Assembly (NCBI GenBank): GCA_965221345.1
Contig: CBDCSD010000002.1
Location: 3,534,001 to 3,598,000, forward strand
Direction: 5' to 3'
Origin: Bin5 sp965221345
GTDB lineage: Bacteria > Chloroflexota > Anaerolineae > Caldilineales > Caldilineaceae
Length of the DNA: 64,000 bases
Shown here: positions 19,191 through 27,744 of the stretch, piece after piece
Layout of the letters: every line of letters begins with the position of its first letter
How positions within the stretch are numbered: position 1 is the stretch's first letter
Translations under genes and position numbers: made by a program
Notes under the pieces: model-generated
Told to the model about the DNA's origin: nothing
Database searches by the model: none
Seen by the model: the letters and a program-made list of their open reading frames with translations, nothing else

Positions 19191-19808
19191 TCAGGATGGA
19201 GACAACGCTTTGACGATAGCCTCGCAGAATTCAGGCAAGTCATCTGGAACGCGCCCGGTAACTACATTGCCGTCAATCAGCGCCGGCACATCGTGATAGA
19301 CCGCACCAGCGTTAAGCAGGTCATCTGTGACGGCGCAGTAGGCGGTTACGTTGCGGCCGGCAACGCTGTCGGTCCCCTTCCGACGGTCAAGCGAAATAAG
19401 CACCTGTGGCCCGTGACAAATGGCAGCCAGAATCTTTCCGGCCCGATGGATGGCGGCAGCAAATTCCAATGTCTTGTCATCGATCCGAAGAAAATCGGGG
19501 GCGAGTCCTCCGGGGAAAACTGCCGCGTCGAATTCCTCAGGATTCATCTCCCATATGCTCTGCACCGAATACCGATTTCCCTCCGCAAGAACGTCGAAGG
19601 GAATCGTATGCCCGAACCTTCCTGTTATTGGCTTTTCTGGCCACGCTGGACGCCCGTGAAAATGGCCAAGTGCAGCCTGCGGCAACGTGCCGACAACGAT
19701 CTCCGCGCCTGCCTGGCTCAGTTGCAGCACAGTGTACATCACTTCGATATCCTCAAACTCATGCGCTGTGAGGATTGCAACTACTTTCCCACCTAGTCGG
19801 TGTCCCAT
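19191..19808 (-). CDS. DJ-1/PfpI family protein
   Basis: A 205-residue cysteine-nucleophile protein of the DJ-1/PfpI superfamily. The nucleophile elbow is AICHGP with Cys131-His132, and the partner acidic residue lies in FEDIE (19-22). GRNVTAY and DGNVVTGR are also family-like. An internal insertion (about 45-85) resembles the subgroup that acts as glyoxalase III or protein/nucleotide deglycase, or simply as a stress hydrolase. It starts 17 bases after the stop of the dehydratase gene, so the two are probably co-transcribed. The exact activity is unknown. Confidence 0.87.
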   Translation of the reverse strand: MGHRLGGKVVAILTAHEFEDIEVMYTVLQLSQAGAEIVVGTLPQAALGHFHGRPAWPEKPITGRFGHTIPFDVLAEGNRYSVQSIWEMNPEEFDAAVFPGGLAPDFLRIDDKTLEFAAAIHRAGKILAAICHGPQVLISLDRRKGTDSVAGRNVTAYCAVTDDLLNAGAVYHDVPALIDGNVVTGRVPDDLPEFCEAIVKALSPS

Positions 19809-19825
19809 AAATTGGATTTCTCCGT

Positions 19826-20914
19826 TCAGCTTCTATGCGCCTCGAGCCCATCCCAATCGAATTCTACGCCATGCCCGGCTCTACCGGGTGCGATGGCGGC
19901 GCCGTCTTCGATACGCAGAGGGTTTTGGATAAAGCCATCCAGCCCAAAACCATGTGCCTCCAGGTACGAGCTGTTAGGAATCGCCGCTAGTAGATGCACC
20001 TGAAGATCGTGAACGCCATGGGTTGTGATCGGCAGATTGCAGGTCTCGGCCAGATGTGCGACTTTAAGCCATGGTGTCAGTCCGCCCAGGGTGGCCACGT
20101 CCGGCTCGGGAAAGGAGATGGCGCCGTGCGCGATCATCTGCTGAAACTCATACACAGTATGAAAGTTCTCACCCGTGGCAATGGGAAGACCGCCTTCCCG
20201 CGCGATGCGAGCATGGCCGGCCACGTCGTCAGGAATCGTCGGCTCCTCCAGCCACACCAGATGGAATGGCTCGAGGCCGCGGGCGGCACGAATGGCCTCA
20301 TCCACTCGCCAGCTCATATTTGCATCGGCCATTAACGGAAAATCCGGACCTAAGTGATTGCGCATGGCCGCAACCCGCTCTATGTCTTCGGATAGCCGAT
20401 CGCGGCCGACCTTCATCTTGATGGCGCGGAAACCTTGTGCAAGAAAGTCATCGGCCTGGGCCAAAAGCGCTTCGAGCGAAAACTGCAGGTCTATGCCCCC
20501 TGCGTAGACGGGCACGCTGGGATCATGGCCTCCCAGCATCCGCCACCAGGGTGCCCCCTGTGCTTTGCCCCGCAAGTCCCAAAGTGCGATATCGAGCGCG
20601 GCCAAGGCAAAGGAGGCTGCCCCGCCCCTCCCGATAAAGTGCACGTGCCACCACATGCGTTCCCACAGTCGCTCTATGCAATCCGCATCTTCTCCGATCA
20701 ATATGGGCGCCAGGTCATCGCGAATCAGTGCCAGAATGGCAGTGCCGCCGATGTCGCCGACAGCATAGGTATACCCGACCCCTTCCAGTCCGGCAGCCGT
20801 TTGGATACGGGTCACGATCAACCCGAAATGGGAAATGTCTCCGTGCGTTGAATCCGAGAGGACCACCGGCAAGGGAATGCGAAAGTGGTCAGTGCGAATT
20901 TGAGTTATTTTCAT
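19826..20914 (-). CDS. Enolase-superfamily (mandelate racemase/muconate-lactonizing) enzyme
   Basis: A 362-residue Mg2+-dependent acid-sugar dehydratase or racemase. The capping domain spans 1-120, then the barrel with the KxK base pair Lys166-Met-Lys168, metal ligands Asp197 (in DAN), Glu223 (EEP) and Glu249 (GEN), and an Asp272/His299 general-base dyad (PDVATLGG and ITTHG). Both a KxK motif and a His/Asp dyad are present, which places it in the mandelate-racemase subgroup. It is 6 bases downstream of the epimerase and 17 bases upstream of DJ-1, in an operon that also contains an MDR dehydrogenase. A dehydration of an aldonic or uronic acid is the best guess. Confidence 0.9.
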   Translation of the reverse strand: MKITQIRTDHFRIPLPVVLSDSTHGDISHFGLIVTRIQTAAGLEGVGYTYAVGDIGGTAILALIRDDLAPILIGEDADCIERLWERMWWHVHFIGRGGAASFALAALDIALWDLRGKAQGAPWWRMLGGHDPSVPVYAGGIDLQFSLEALLAQADDFLAQGFRAIKMKVGRDRLSEDIERVAAMRNHLGPDFPLMADANMSWRVDEAIRAARGLEPFHLVWLEEPTIPDDVAGHARIAREGGLPIATGENFHTVYEFQQMIAHGAISFPEPDVATLGGLTPWLKVAHLAETCNLPITTHGVHDLQVHLLAAIPNSSYLEAHGFGLDGFIQNPLRIEDGAAIAPGRAGHGVEFDWDGLEAHRS

Positions 20915-20920
20915 GTCGTG

Positions 20921-21778
20921 TCAGTCCCCCAGTATTGGCATCTGCGGCACAAAACCCAACTCTTCCCGAATCTGTGTTATGTCGTACACCGGGTCCTTCT
21001 CGTGGCCACGCCGCTCATAGTGGGAGAAGTCCACATTGTCGGCCTCTTCGCCGTACCAGGAGCGCATCAGCTCGGGTACGGGGACTGCCACGCAGGCCTT
21101 ATTTCCAACCGCGTTGAGGATTCGCACACCCGGTTTGAATGGAGCCTCGGCCGCAGCGATAAGACAGCGAACCGTATCACTAAGAAACATGATCGAAATT
21201 CTTCCCATCCCCCAGATGGGCGTGGGACCGGGTTGAAAGGGCGTAAGTTGGCGGTCATCAGGGGCGATGCTGGCCAATCGCAAATTGACAAAGTCCAAGG
21301 ATTCGTTCTGTCGAGACAGATACCTCGTTACCTCCTCCATCAGATACTTGGAAAATCCGTAACCGTCACGGTCCAGACATGGGTGTTCGTCGGGCATGGG
21401 AAGCTCGAGCGGTCGAAAATCTACCGATTGCATCCCTACTGCGGCGATGGAACTGGCCATGACGAACTTCTGGCACCCGCGGTCAATGAGATAGCGAAGC
21501 AGGTGATGCGTTCCCACCACATTAACGCGCAGACAGTCCTCCTCGGAACACCCCCCCGTCACCGCGGCTAGGTGTACAAGGATGTCGATATCGCCGTATA
21601 GATCCAGCTTTGGTAGTTCATCTGGATTAGAGAAATCGCCGCATAGGGACACGGTGTTTGGCAAAAGGGTCGGATTTCGCGAGAGGCAGACAACTTCGTG
21701 TTTTGCGATTCCCGCCAAGGCCTCCGCCAATGCTTTGCCGATAAAGCCACTGGTGCCGGTGATTAGAATCCTGCTCAT
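20921..21778 (-). CDS. NAD-dependent epimerase/dehydratase (extended SDR)
   Basis: A 285-residue extended SDR. It has GTSGFIG (8-14), Asp-rich DFSNPDE after strand 3, LVHLAA (about 67-72), MASS with a catalytic Ser at about 110, and the Tyr140-x3-Lys144 pair in YGFSK. It is short for a nucleotide-sugar epimerase (usually 310-340), which fits uronate- or lactone-active members. It is the promoter-proximal gene of the minus-strand group with the enolase-family enzyme 6 bases away; the next gene upstream, an MDR dehydrogenase, is separated by 287 bases. Confidence 0.88.
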   Translation of the reverse strand: MSRILITGTSGFIGKALAEALAGIAKHEVVCLSRNPTLLPNTVSLCGDFSNPDELPKLDLYGDIDILVHLAAVTGGCSEEDCLRVNVVGTHHLLRYLIDRGCQKFVMASSIAAVGMQSVDFRPLELPMPDEHPCLDRDGYGFSKYLMEEVTRYLSRQNESLDFVNLRLASIAPDDRQLTPFQPGPTPIWGMGRISIMFLSDTVRCLIAAAEAPFKPGVRILNAVGNKACVAVPVPELMRSWYGEEADNVDFSHYERRGHEKDPVYDITQIREELGFVPQMPILGD

Positions 21779-22065
21779 ATCGCCCTTTCATCCTCCCTCA
21801 AGTTACATGTCCATTATGGCAGCTTAATAAGCTCCGATGCAGCTACTCCTAAGGTCGGTTTATAGCTCCCATCGTATACAGCACCCGGGGAAACTATCCA
21901 CCGTGAAGTCAATTGACTCTTGGGAAATTTGGATTTCTCGGCGCCCTTGTAGTTTCGCAGCTTTCTCAGCTTCTGGGAGGCCTGGTGTCTGCATTTCTAA
22001 GACCCCCTCTTGCCCAGAGGAAAGCCCGACTATGGCCACACAGACACTAAGTCAACTCCAGCGAA

Positions 22066-23058
22066 TTACTGCGCCAATAACTCCGGTAACTCATTCCGGT
22101 TTATCATCGCATACAAGTCCGGAGCTTCGGGGGCGGCCACGCGATGGGTGATCGTCTTGTGCCAGGGAATGGCCCCCGTGGCGATGTTGCGCAGTACGGC
22201 CTTCCGGCAAGGAGCCAGCCCATCATTACAAGGAAAAAATGCGGTTAGCTGTTTGGCGTGAGGCACGAGATAGTTGAAAGAGACTGGTTCCTTTCCATAG
22301 TGGCCAAGAAAAACAAACTTGCCCCGCAGGCGAGCGAGGGGAAAAGCCAAGTCCAGGCACGAGGAAAAACCGCTGCCTTCAAATACGACATCCGCCCCTC
22401 CCGGTTGGATATCCTTTACACGGGCAATTACCTCTTCCGAAGACAGTCCGTCGGCGTTGATAACGTGATCTGCCCCCATCTCCTTTGCCATCTCCAGCCG
22501 CCGAGGATTGAGGTCGATGGCGATGGTCACCGCGCCGCGCAGTCGCGCCGCCGCCAGCGCGCCCAATCCGATCAGACCGACTGCATGAAGGGCCACGACG
22601 TCGCCCATCTGGACGCCTGCCATATCGACAGCGTTGTAGCCCACTGCCGGCATCACAAAGAGGGCGCCTGTTGCTTCGTCCACTCCTTCTGGTAGGAGTT
22701 CTAATTCCGAATCCTCCGGCATCAACGCAAGGGAGGAATGGGCGCCGGAACAGGATGTAACTGGCTGGCTATCGTGATTCATAGGCAGAAAGCTGCGGCG
22801 GTAGTACACCTTGTCGCCGACATCGAACTTTGATACGTCGGCCCCAATGTCCTCGACAATACCCACAGCCTGGTAGCCCGTACAAATGGGAAAGGGCCCA
22901 TAGTTTATCTTCTGACGAATTACAGCAAACTCCGTGCCAACGCTGACGCCGGACCAGATGCAACGCACCAGCACATCTGAGGGCCCAAGTATTGGGATTT
23001 CAAATTCTTGCAGCGAGAATTGTTGCTGGGCTGTACAGATTAATGCGCGGCTTTTCAT
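22066..23058 (-). CDS. Zinc-binding MDR-type dehydrogenase
   Basis: A 330-residue medium-chain dehydrogenase. The start ATG (23056-23058, MKSRALICTA) is chosen over an in-frame start 108 bases upstream, since the extra 36 residues look unlike the family and a GGGGCGA lies 10 bases before the ATG. The Cys ligand is replaced by SGVSVGTE, as in the dehydrogenase at 8923-9921. The Rossmann part shows AVGLIGLGALAAARL, IDLNPRR and VFEGSG. It is likely an NAD(P)-dependent sugar/alcohol oxidase for the same pathway as the genes transcribed downstream of it. Confidence 0.84.
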   Translation of the reverse strand: MKSRALICTAQQQFSLQEFEIPILGPSDVLVRCIWSGVSVGTEFAVIRQKINYGPFPICTGYQAVGIVEDIGADVSKFDVGDKVYYRRSFLPMNHDSQPVTSCSGAHSSLALMPEDSELELLPEGVDEATGALFVMPAVGYNAVDMAGVQMGDVVALHAVGLIGLGALAAARLRGAVTIAIDLNPRRLEMAKEMGADHVINADGLSSEEVIARVKDIQPGGADVVFEGSGFSSCLDLAFPLARLRGKFVFLGHYGKEPVSFNYLVPHAKQLTAFFPCNDGLAPCRKAVLRNIATGAIPWHKTITHRVAAPEAPDLYAMINRNELPELLAQ

Positions 23059-23352
23059 AATGAAGTCGCCCCTTCTATTGACATTCTCTGACGTGTAATG
23101 TAGGCAAGAATTGCGCCCCACCAGCAGACTTTGCGCCGTGGAACGCAAATAAACTCTTGAGTTCAATCTCAGGTAAAGCCAGAGTACTAAAGGCGTGCAG
23201 AACTGTCAATGCACTTTGGGCTCGCGAGGACCTTGTAAGCCTTCGAAGCGATGAAGCGCTTATTGTTATTCCTTTGCCGACGGACACGTTTTCGCGGCGG
23301 ACAGAGAACTGTCTATACGAGTGCCGCATGAGACTGAGTCGTGGCCGGTTAG

Positions 23353-23799
23353 ATAGACCGGTCGTTCCATGAGTATCTGGATCCTCTGACAGTCAGATAC
23401 GAAGATGGGATAGCTCTCCGAGGGCTTGCCTTGGGACAGGGAAAGGAGCAACTTTCCTCCAGACAACCCCACAGGCTGGAGCGGGATCGACCTCACTGGC
23501 TGGCGCCGAACTGGGAGATTGCACCCGGCTTGGGAATAGATTATTCGGTATCGCTGCGCTTATTTTGTACCGAGGGAGAGGTAATTCTTCAGGAGGATTC
23601 CCCGTTGTGGATTCCGCTCCATTAGCCTACAAGCAGTTGGACGCAGAATGAAAAGTTAGATACCCTGTTCCAGTTCAGACTGCCCACTGGTCTTCCTTCT
23701 GGCAGCTACGCTTTGAGGCTTGTCGTCTACGATGTTGAGTCTCTGGTGCCGATCGTTCAAGTCGGCGTCTGGGAGACGGAGGCAACCTTTGTATTATGA
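23353..23799 (+). pseudogene. Remnant of a GT-C-type membrane protein C-terminal domain
   Basis: One frame runs from 23353 to a TGA at 23797 with a single internal TAG at 23623. Across that stop the translation is continuous and domain-like: LTVRYEDGIALRGLALGQG, GIDYSVSLRLFCTEGEV, QEDSPLWIP, then LDTLFQFRLPTGLPSGSYA and LRLVVYD. It resembles the beta-sandwich module found after GT-C/ArnT-like membrane glycosyltransferases and the C-terminus of the 766-residue protein at 15770-18070. There is no start codon, ribosome site or membrane region, so this is a truncated and mutated relic. I infer that the rest of the gene was lost. Confidence 0.65.
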
Positions 23800-24183
23800 A
23801 TGGCTGGAAGACAGTGATTGAATTCTGCCCGCCTAACAGTCCGGCAAAAGTGCCGTCGGGACGCTTAGGCTTTGCGGCGTCCTGTGACAACCTGAAGAAC
23901 TACATTATCTGCATCCCGTTTCCGACCCCTACACCAGTGAAAGACCCGCTCATTCTTCCCGTTTGGCTTGCTGTCTGCCAAGGTGAATGCTATGATCGGT
24001 CGTACGGAGGAAACATGGTAACATTCTGACTCCCACTCAAATGAATGCCTCGTGTCCGTACATTGATAGCGGCGATTCAGAATGAATCGTGATGTCACAT
24101 GCGATTTCATATAGCGTAGACGGGCCAACCTTCAATGTCAGCGCCCTTGTGGATTCGAAACTCTTCGACAGAGAGGAAAGATT
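23800..24183. other. Intergenic, no recognisable feature
   Basis: 384 bases between the relic and fchA. A 77-codon frame from 23796 has no recognisable sequence or ribosome site. The promoter of the fchA-folD pair should be in the second half, but I see no strong -35/-10 pair. The last bases carry GAGAGGAAAG, the fchA ribosome site. Confidence 0.4.
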
Positions 24184-24831
24184 GTGACAGATTTGGAAAC
24201 AGCAAAGGTCCCCATCGAAATATTTCTGAAAGAATTGGCCGCGGGAGAGTCGACCCCTGGGGGAGGCGCGGCGGCGGCACTGACAGCCTGTCAGGCTGCC
24301 GCACTGCTTAGTATGGTTTTGAATTTCACAGTCGGACGAAAAAAGTACGCGGCCGTTGAAGAAGAGCTGCGGGGACATTTGCTTCGGAGCGAGGGCTTGC
24401 GGGTTGATCTCCTGCTTCTAGCGGATAAGGACGCCGAGGCCTTCGGCGCCGTGGCGGCGTGTTACACACTGCCCCGGTCCACGGAGGAGGAGAAGGCAGA
24501 TCGCACCGAAGCCATGCAGGCCGCTTTGCGAGGGGCAGTGGAGGTTCCTCTCACTATCGCCGCGCTTTGCGACGAGCTCTTGGAACTGACACCTCCCATC
24601 GCAGAGAAGGGCAACGCCAATGTTGTCAGTGATGCGGCAACGGCTGCCCACCTGGCCTTTGCCGCTCTTCACAGCGCGCTGGTCAATGTGAATATAAATC
24701 TGAAGTTTCTGAAGGATGACGAATTTATTGAGGAAGGCAGGGGCAAGGTGGAGGCGTTAACAGTGTCCGCCGAGAGAAGCTACGTCGCCGCTCGCGCCGC
24801 ATGCACTAAGACCCTGGGCATAGCGATATGA
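24184..24831 (+). CDS. fchA: Formiminotransferase-cyclodeaminase-like methenyl-THF cyclohydrolase
   Basis: A 215-residue cytoplasmic all-helical protein of the FTCD_C family (cyclodeaminase fold), which hydrolyses 5,10-methenyl-tetrahydrofolate to 10-formyl-THF or deaminates formimino-THF. Family marks are the N-terminal GESTPGGGAAAAL loop, DKDAEAF at about 81-87, and EKGNANVVSDAATAA at about 140-154. The GTG start at 24184 follows GAGAGGAAAG. It overlaps folD by 4 bases (ATGA), so translation is coupled. No formiminotransferase or histidine-degradation gene is adjacent, which favours the cyclohydrolase role, and the neighbouring FolD lacks cyclohydrolase residues. Confidence 0.9.
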   Translation: MTDLETAKVPIEIFLKELAAGESTPGGGAAAALTACQAAALLSMVLNFTVGRKKYAAVEEELRGHLLRSEGLRVDLLLLADKDAEAFGAVAACYTLPRSTEEEKADRTEAMQAALRGAVEVPLTIAALCDELLELTPPIAEKGNANVVSDAATAAHLAFAALHSALVNVNINLKFLKDDEFIEEGRGKVEALTVSAERSYVAARAACTKTLGIAI

Positions 24832-25688
24832 GCGCACAACTTCTTAGCGGCCGACAACACGCTAAGCATTTGCAGACGGAACTGTCCCAGAGCTTCTCCA
24901 GATTGACCGCAGAGACCGGCGTGCCGCCGACATTGGCCGCCTTACAGGTCGGAGGGGATGCAGCCGCAAAAGGCTATCTACGCGCCATCCGTCGCGCCTG
25001 CCAGGGCGTTGGAGCCGCGTTACGGCCCGTTGAACTGAAAAACGACAGCAGTCAACGTGACGTCCAGGCGGCGCTGGCGGCGCTGAACAACGACGAGTCC
25101 GTACATGGCATTATGGTTCTGGAGCCACTGCCCGACCATTTAGATGATTCCCTACTTATTGACTCGCTGGACCCCGCCAAGGATGTTGACGGCGTCCATC
25201 CGTTAAATGCCGGTCGGCTGGCGGCGCAGCGACATCCACACTTTGTGCCGGCCACCCCTGCTGGTGGCATCTTGCTGGTTGAAGAGGCAGGCGTGGCGTT
25301 CAAAGGCAAGCATGCAGTTGTTATTGGGCGCAGCGATATCGTTGGAAAACCTATGGCTCTATTGTTGCTGCATCGACACTGCACGGTTACCATTGCCCAT
25401 AGCCGCACGAAAAATCTGCCTGCTGTCGCTCAGAAAGCAGATATTCTGTGTGTAGCTGTTGGTCGACCGGAAATGGTAACGGGTGAGTGGATCAATCCCG
25501 GTGCAGTCGTTATTGATTTCGGTACAACCTATACAGAGGAGGGCTTGAAAGGAGACTGCGAACAGGCAAGCGTGGAGGCCGTGGCAGGTATGTTAACACC
25601 CGTTCCGGGCGGCACGGGTCCCATGACCAACGTCATGTTGATGCAGAATCTTCTGAGCGCCTACCGTCGTCTCGTCGCATCCAATTGA
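24828..25688 (+). CDS. folD: Methylenetetrahydrofolate dehydrogenase FolD, cyclohydrolase residues replaced
   Basis: A 286-residue FolD-family protein with the NAD(P)-binding GRSDIVGKP (167-175) and the C-terminal PVPGGTGPMT signature. It aligns without gaps to standard FolD numbering over the first 130 residues: Tyr50 and Asp121 (KDVDG) are kept, but the catalytic Lys54 is Ile54 (YLRAI) and the usual Gln98 in the VQLPLP motif is Leu98 (VLEPLP). Established FolD biochemistry assigns that Lys and Gln to the cyclohydrolase reaction, while the dehydrogenase can survive their loss. The protein is therefore predicted to be a dehydrogenase only, with the overlapping fchA supplying the second step. 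Confidence 0.9.
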   Translation: MSAQLLSGRQHAKHLQTELSQSFSRLTAETGVPPTLAALQVGGDAAAKGYLRAIRRACQGVGAALRPVELKNDSSQRDVQAALAALNNDESVHGIMVLEPLPDHLDDSLLIDSLDPAKDVDGVHPLNAGRLAAQRHPHFVPATPAGGILLVEEAGVAFKGKHAVVIGRSDIVGKPMALLLLHRHCTVTIAHSRTKNLPAVAQKADILCVAVGRPEMVTGEWINPGAVVIDFGTTYTEEGLKGDCEQASVEAVAGMLTPVPGGTGPMTNVMLMQNLLSAYRRLVASN

Positions 25689-25690
25689 CA

Positions 25691-26437
25691 TCAATGACCC
25701 AGAATTTCTACACTCTTCTCTCGTGGGTGATGGTTAAGTTCGGGTTGGCCAAAACTGCTGAGTAGGGCAAGAGCCCTGTTTAGACGGACCTGCAGGCGCG
25801 GCTCTTTGCACACCCAATCGCCACGCACCTGGCTACAAACCAGGAGAGAATCTCCCCAGATACTCAGCGATGTTGACTTTGGATCGATATGATGTTCCAC
25901 CAAGCGGTCTCGAACCGTCTCCAGCGCCGCGATCAATGTGTCGTATTCGGCTTCGTTGTTGGTTACACGGTTGCCGAAATTCAGTTGAACGACCTCCCGA
26001 GGACGCGCTGGCCAGTCTAATGCGAAGCTTCCGTAACCTTCTCCAGGGTTGCCGCGACTGCCTCCATCAAAAACGATTCGAATCAGTTCTGTCGGCGCTT
26101 GGCCTGGCAGGGGTAGCATTGCCGATGGCGCCCCACTCTCTTGCCGGGGAGAGCTTACGACAGCATGGCCACTTACGGGGGAGCGATAGGATGACAACCG
26201 AACTCGTTCGGCGGGCCGCGGGGGCGCCTGCTTGCCAAGTTCCGACGTGAGCAATCCTTTATGTCTTTCCAGGTTCTTCGGCTGTACAGCTAGCGCAATA
26301 GGAAGAGGATTTCGGTCCGAAAGCAGTTCTTCTTGTTCCAGCAACCCCATTGCCTTCATCTGGCGCAATAGCAGTCGCCGCTGCCCCGGCGAAAGTTTTT
26401 CAATCTGGCTGACGAGTTTATCCAAAGTTCGATTCAC
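25691..26437 (-). CDS. RNase HI-like domain protein with N-terminal extension
   Basis: A 248-residue protein. Residues about 115-240 form an RNase H fold of the reverse-transcriptase-like/RNase HI family: Asp in FDGGSRGNPG, Glu in TNNEAEY, and Asp in IWGDS. The expected last catalytic Asp near the C-terminus is not seen; the protein ends HHPREKSVEILGH. The first 110 residues are a charged helix (LSPGQRRLLLRQMKAMGL) and a Pro/Ser-rich linker, unlike the usual N-terminal hybrid-binding domain. The start is a GTG with AAGGA upstream. It converges on folD with stops almost touching. It may degrade RNA-DNA hybrids, or be a structural relative. Confidence 0.78.
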   Translation of the reverse strand: MNRTLDKLVSQIEKLSPGQRRLLLRQMKAMGLLEQEELLSDRNPLPIALAVQPKNLERHKGLLTSELGKQAPPRPAERVRLSSYRSPVSGHAVVSSPRQESGAPSAMLPLPGQAPTELIRIVFDGGSRGNPGEGYGSFALDWPARPREVVQLNFGNRVTNNEAEYDTLIAALETVRDRLVEHHIDPKSTSLSIWGDSLLVCSQVRGDWVCKEPRLQVRLNRALALLSSFGQPELNHHPREKSVEILGH

Positions 26438-26613
26438 CTCGTTCTTGTCCTTGCTACATCTCGGTTCCCTGCATCGGCCTGGGGAATCTTGAAATTCATG
26501 GCATCGAACTGATTGAAGTTCACTGTGTTGAAACTGCTTTTGCAGGCAAATGTGTGCCCAGGCTTGACAGCGTATCCCGAATGGATATGGGAATCAGAGC
26601 CTGCCAAAGGTCC

Positions 26614-27477
26614 TCACGCCGGTTGGGGCTCATTTCGACGGGCAGCCTTTGCTTTTTCCCACAAGAAGACCAGATTAGCCTGATGAAAATTCTGCACTAG
26701 GCCGCCTAATGGAATGCGGTTCCGGCCGAATTTCTCGATATCATTGCTCAACAGTTCTCGTCTGGTGGCTCCCTCTGATAACAGATGATCGACCAGCACT
26801 TCAATGTCGTTCAGATATTTGATGCTCTCCTCAATGCTGGGCGTAACCTCCCCTCGCAAGAGAATATCTCCGTGGCCCTGAACAATCGTCTCCAAATTGA
26901 ACTCGTGGAGACTGTGCAATGACTGTTTGAACTTTTCAATATCGGCAAGTGGTGAGGCTATCACCGGCACTGGCATCATTAAGTCGCTTGCGAATAGAAC
27001 TTTTTCCTCTCGCACATGCACGACACAAACATCCGGCCCAGGTCCCGGGGCATGAATAATATGTACCGTCTTGTCGCCCAAACGGATGACCGAGCCTTCA
27101 TTGAAAATAATCTTGGGAAGTCGGATTTCGACTCGTAGCAATTCGTTAGTATGCCTTCTTGCCTCCTCCAATGCTTTCCGACCAAAGCGAACGAGCAGGT
27201 CTCGGGCAGTCTCATGGGCGATGAGTTCTGCTTCCGGGAAAAGACAAGAACCATAGACGTGATCCGCGTGGCTGATTGTGTTGATCAGGTAGCGAACGCC
27301 TGCGGGACAAACTTGCGCTGCAAAGTTGATTATCTGCTTGGTTTCTGAAGGGAACGGCAGCGTATCAATCAGTATGCCCCCTTCAGATGATACGACTAAC
27401 CCCGCGTTCACCTCTGCGTATAGACCACTGGTGAATACCCACGTATCATCCGCAACTCGTGTGCGCGTTATCGCCAC
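26614..27477 (-). CDS. MBL-fold (metallo-beta-lactamase) protein with incomplete metal site
   Basis: A 287-residue protein with the MBL alpha-beta/beta-alpha fold: GGILIDTL near 33-40, the metal loop NTISHADH (66-73), FASDLM (about 166) and QGHGD (about 209). In the HxHxDH motif the first His is Ile68, and the His expected in a PGHT-type loop is Pro (APGPGPD, about 144-150). Some ligands (His70, Asp72, His73, Asp in FASD, His in QGHG) remain. It may bind a single metal or act non-hydrolytically. The GTG start has GAAAGGGA upstream. The neighbours are an RNase H-like gene and an SMP-30 gene on the same strand. Confidence 0.8.
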   Translation of the reverse strand: MAITRTRVADDTWVFTSGLYAEVNAGLVVSSEGGILIDTLPFPSETKQIINFAAQVCPAGVRYLINTISHADHVYGSCLFPEAELIAHETARDLLVRFGRKALEEARRHTNELLRVEIRLPKIIFNEGSVIRLGDKTVHIIHAPGPGPDVCVVHVREEKVLFASDLMMPVPVIASPLADIEKFKQSLHSLHEFNLETIVQGHGDILLRGEVTPSIEESIKYLNDIEVLVDHLLSEGATRRELLSNDIEKFGRNRIPLGGLVQNFHQANLVFLWEKAKAARRNEPQPA

Positions 27478-27744
27478 TCGCTACATCCCTTTCCTTTTGT
27501 ACCTTCCTTGAGCAGTCGCCAAAAAAGCCAAGTATAACACAGCACGACGGAGCGGGGCAATGGTGGAACCGAATTTTTGCAAACCAGCAAGTACCTTGTC
27601 CAGGGTGGGAGAGTCAGAGGGAGAAGCCGAGTCCGAGCAGTTCCCCTCTGTGAAGAGTGTCACGATTCGATAAGAAGGCAGCAGTCGGCCTTTGCGTTGA
27701 AGTGTTACATTTAGACTAGGAAATGCTTGAGTCGTGCCGCCACC

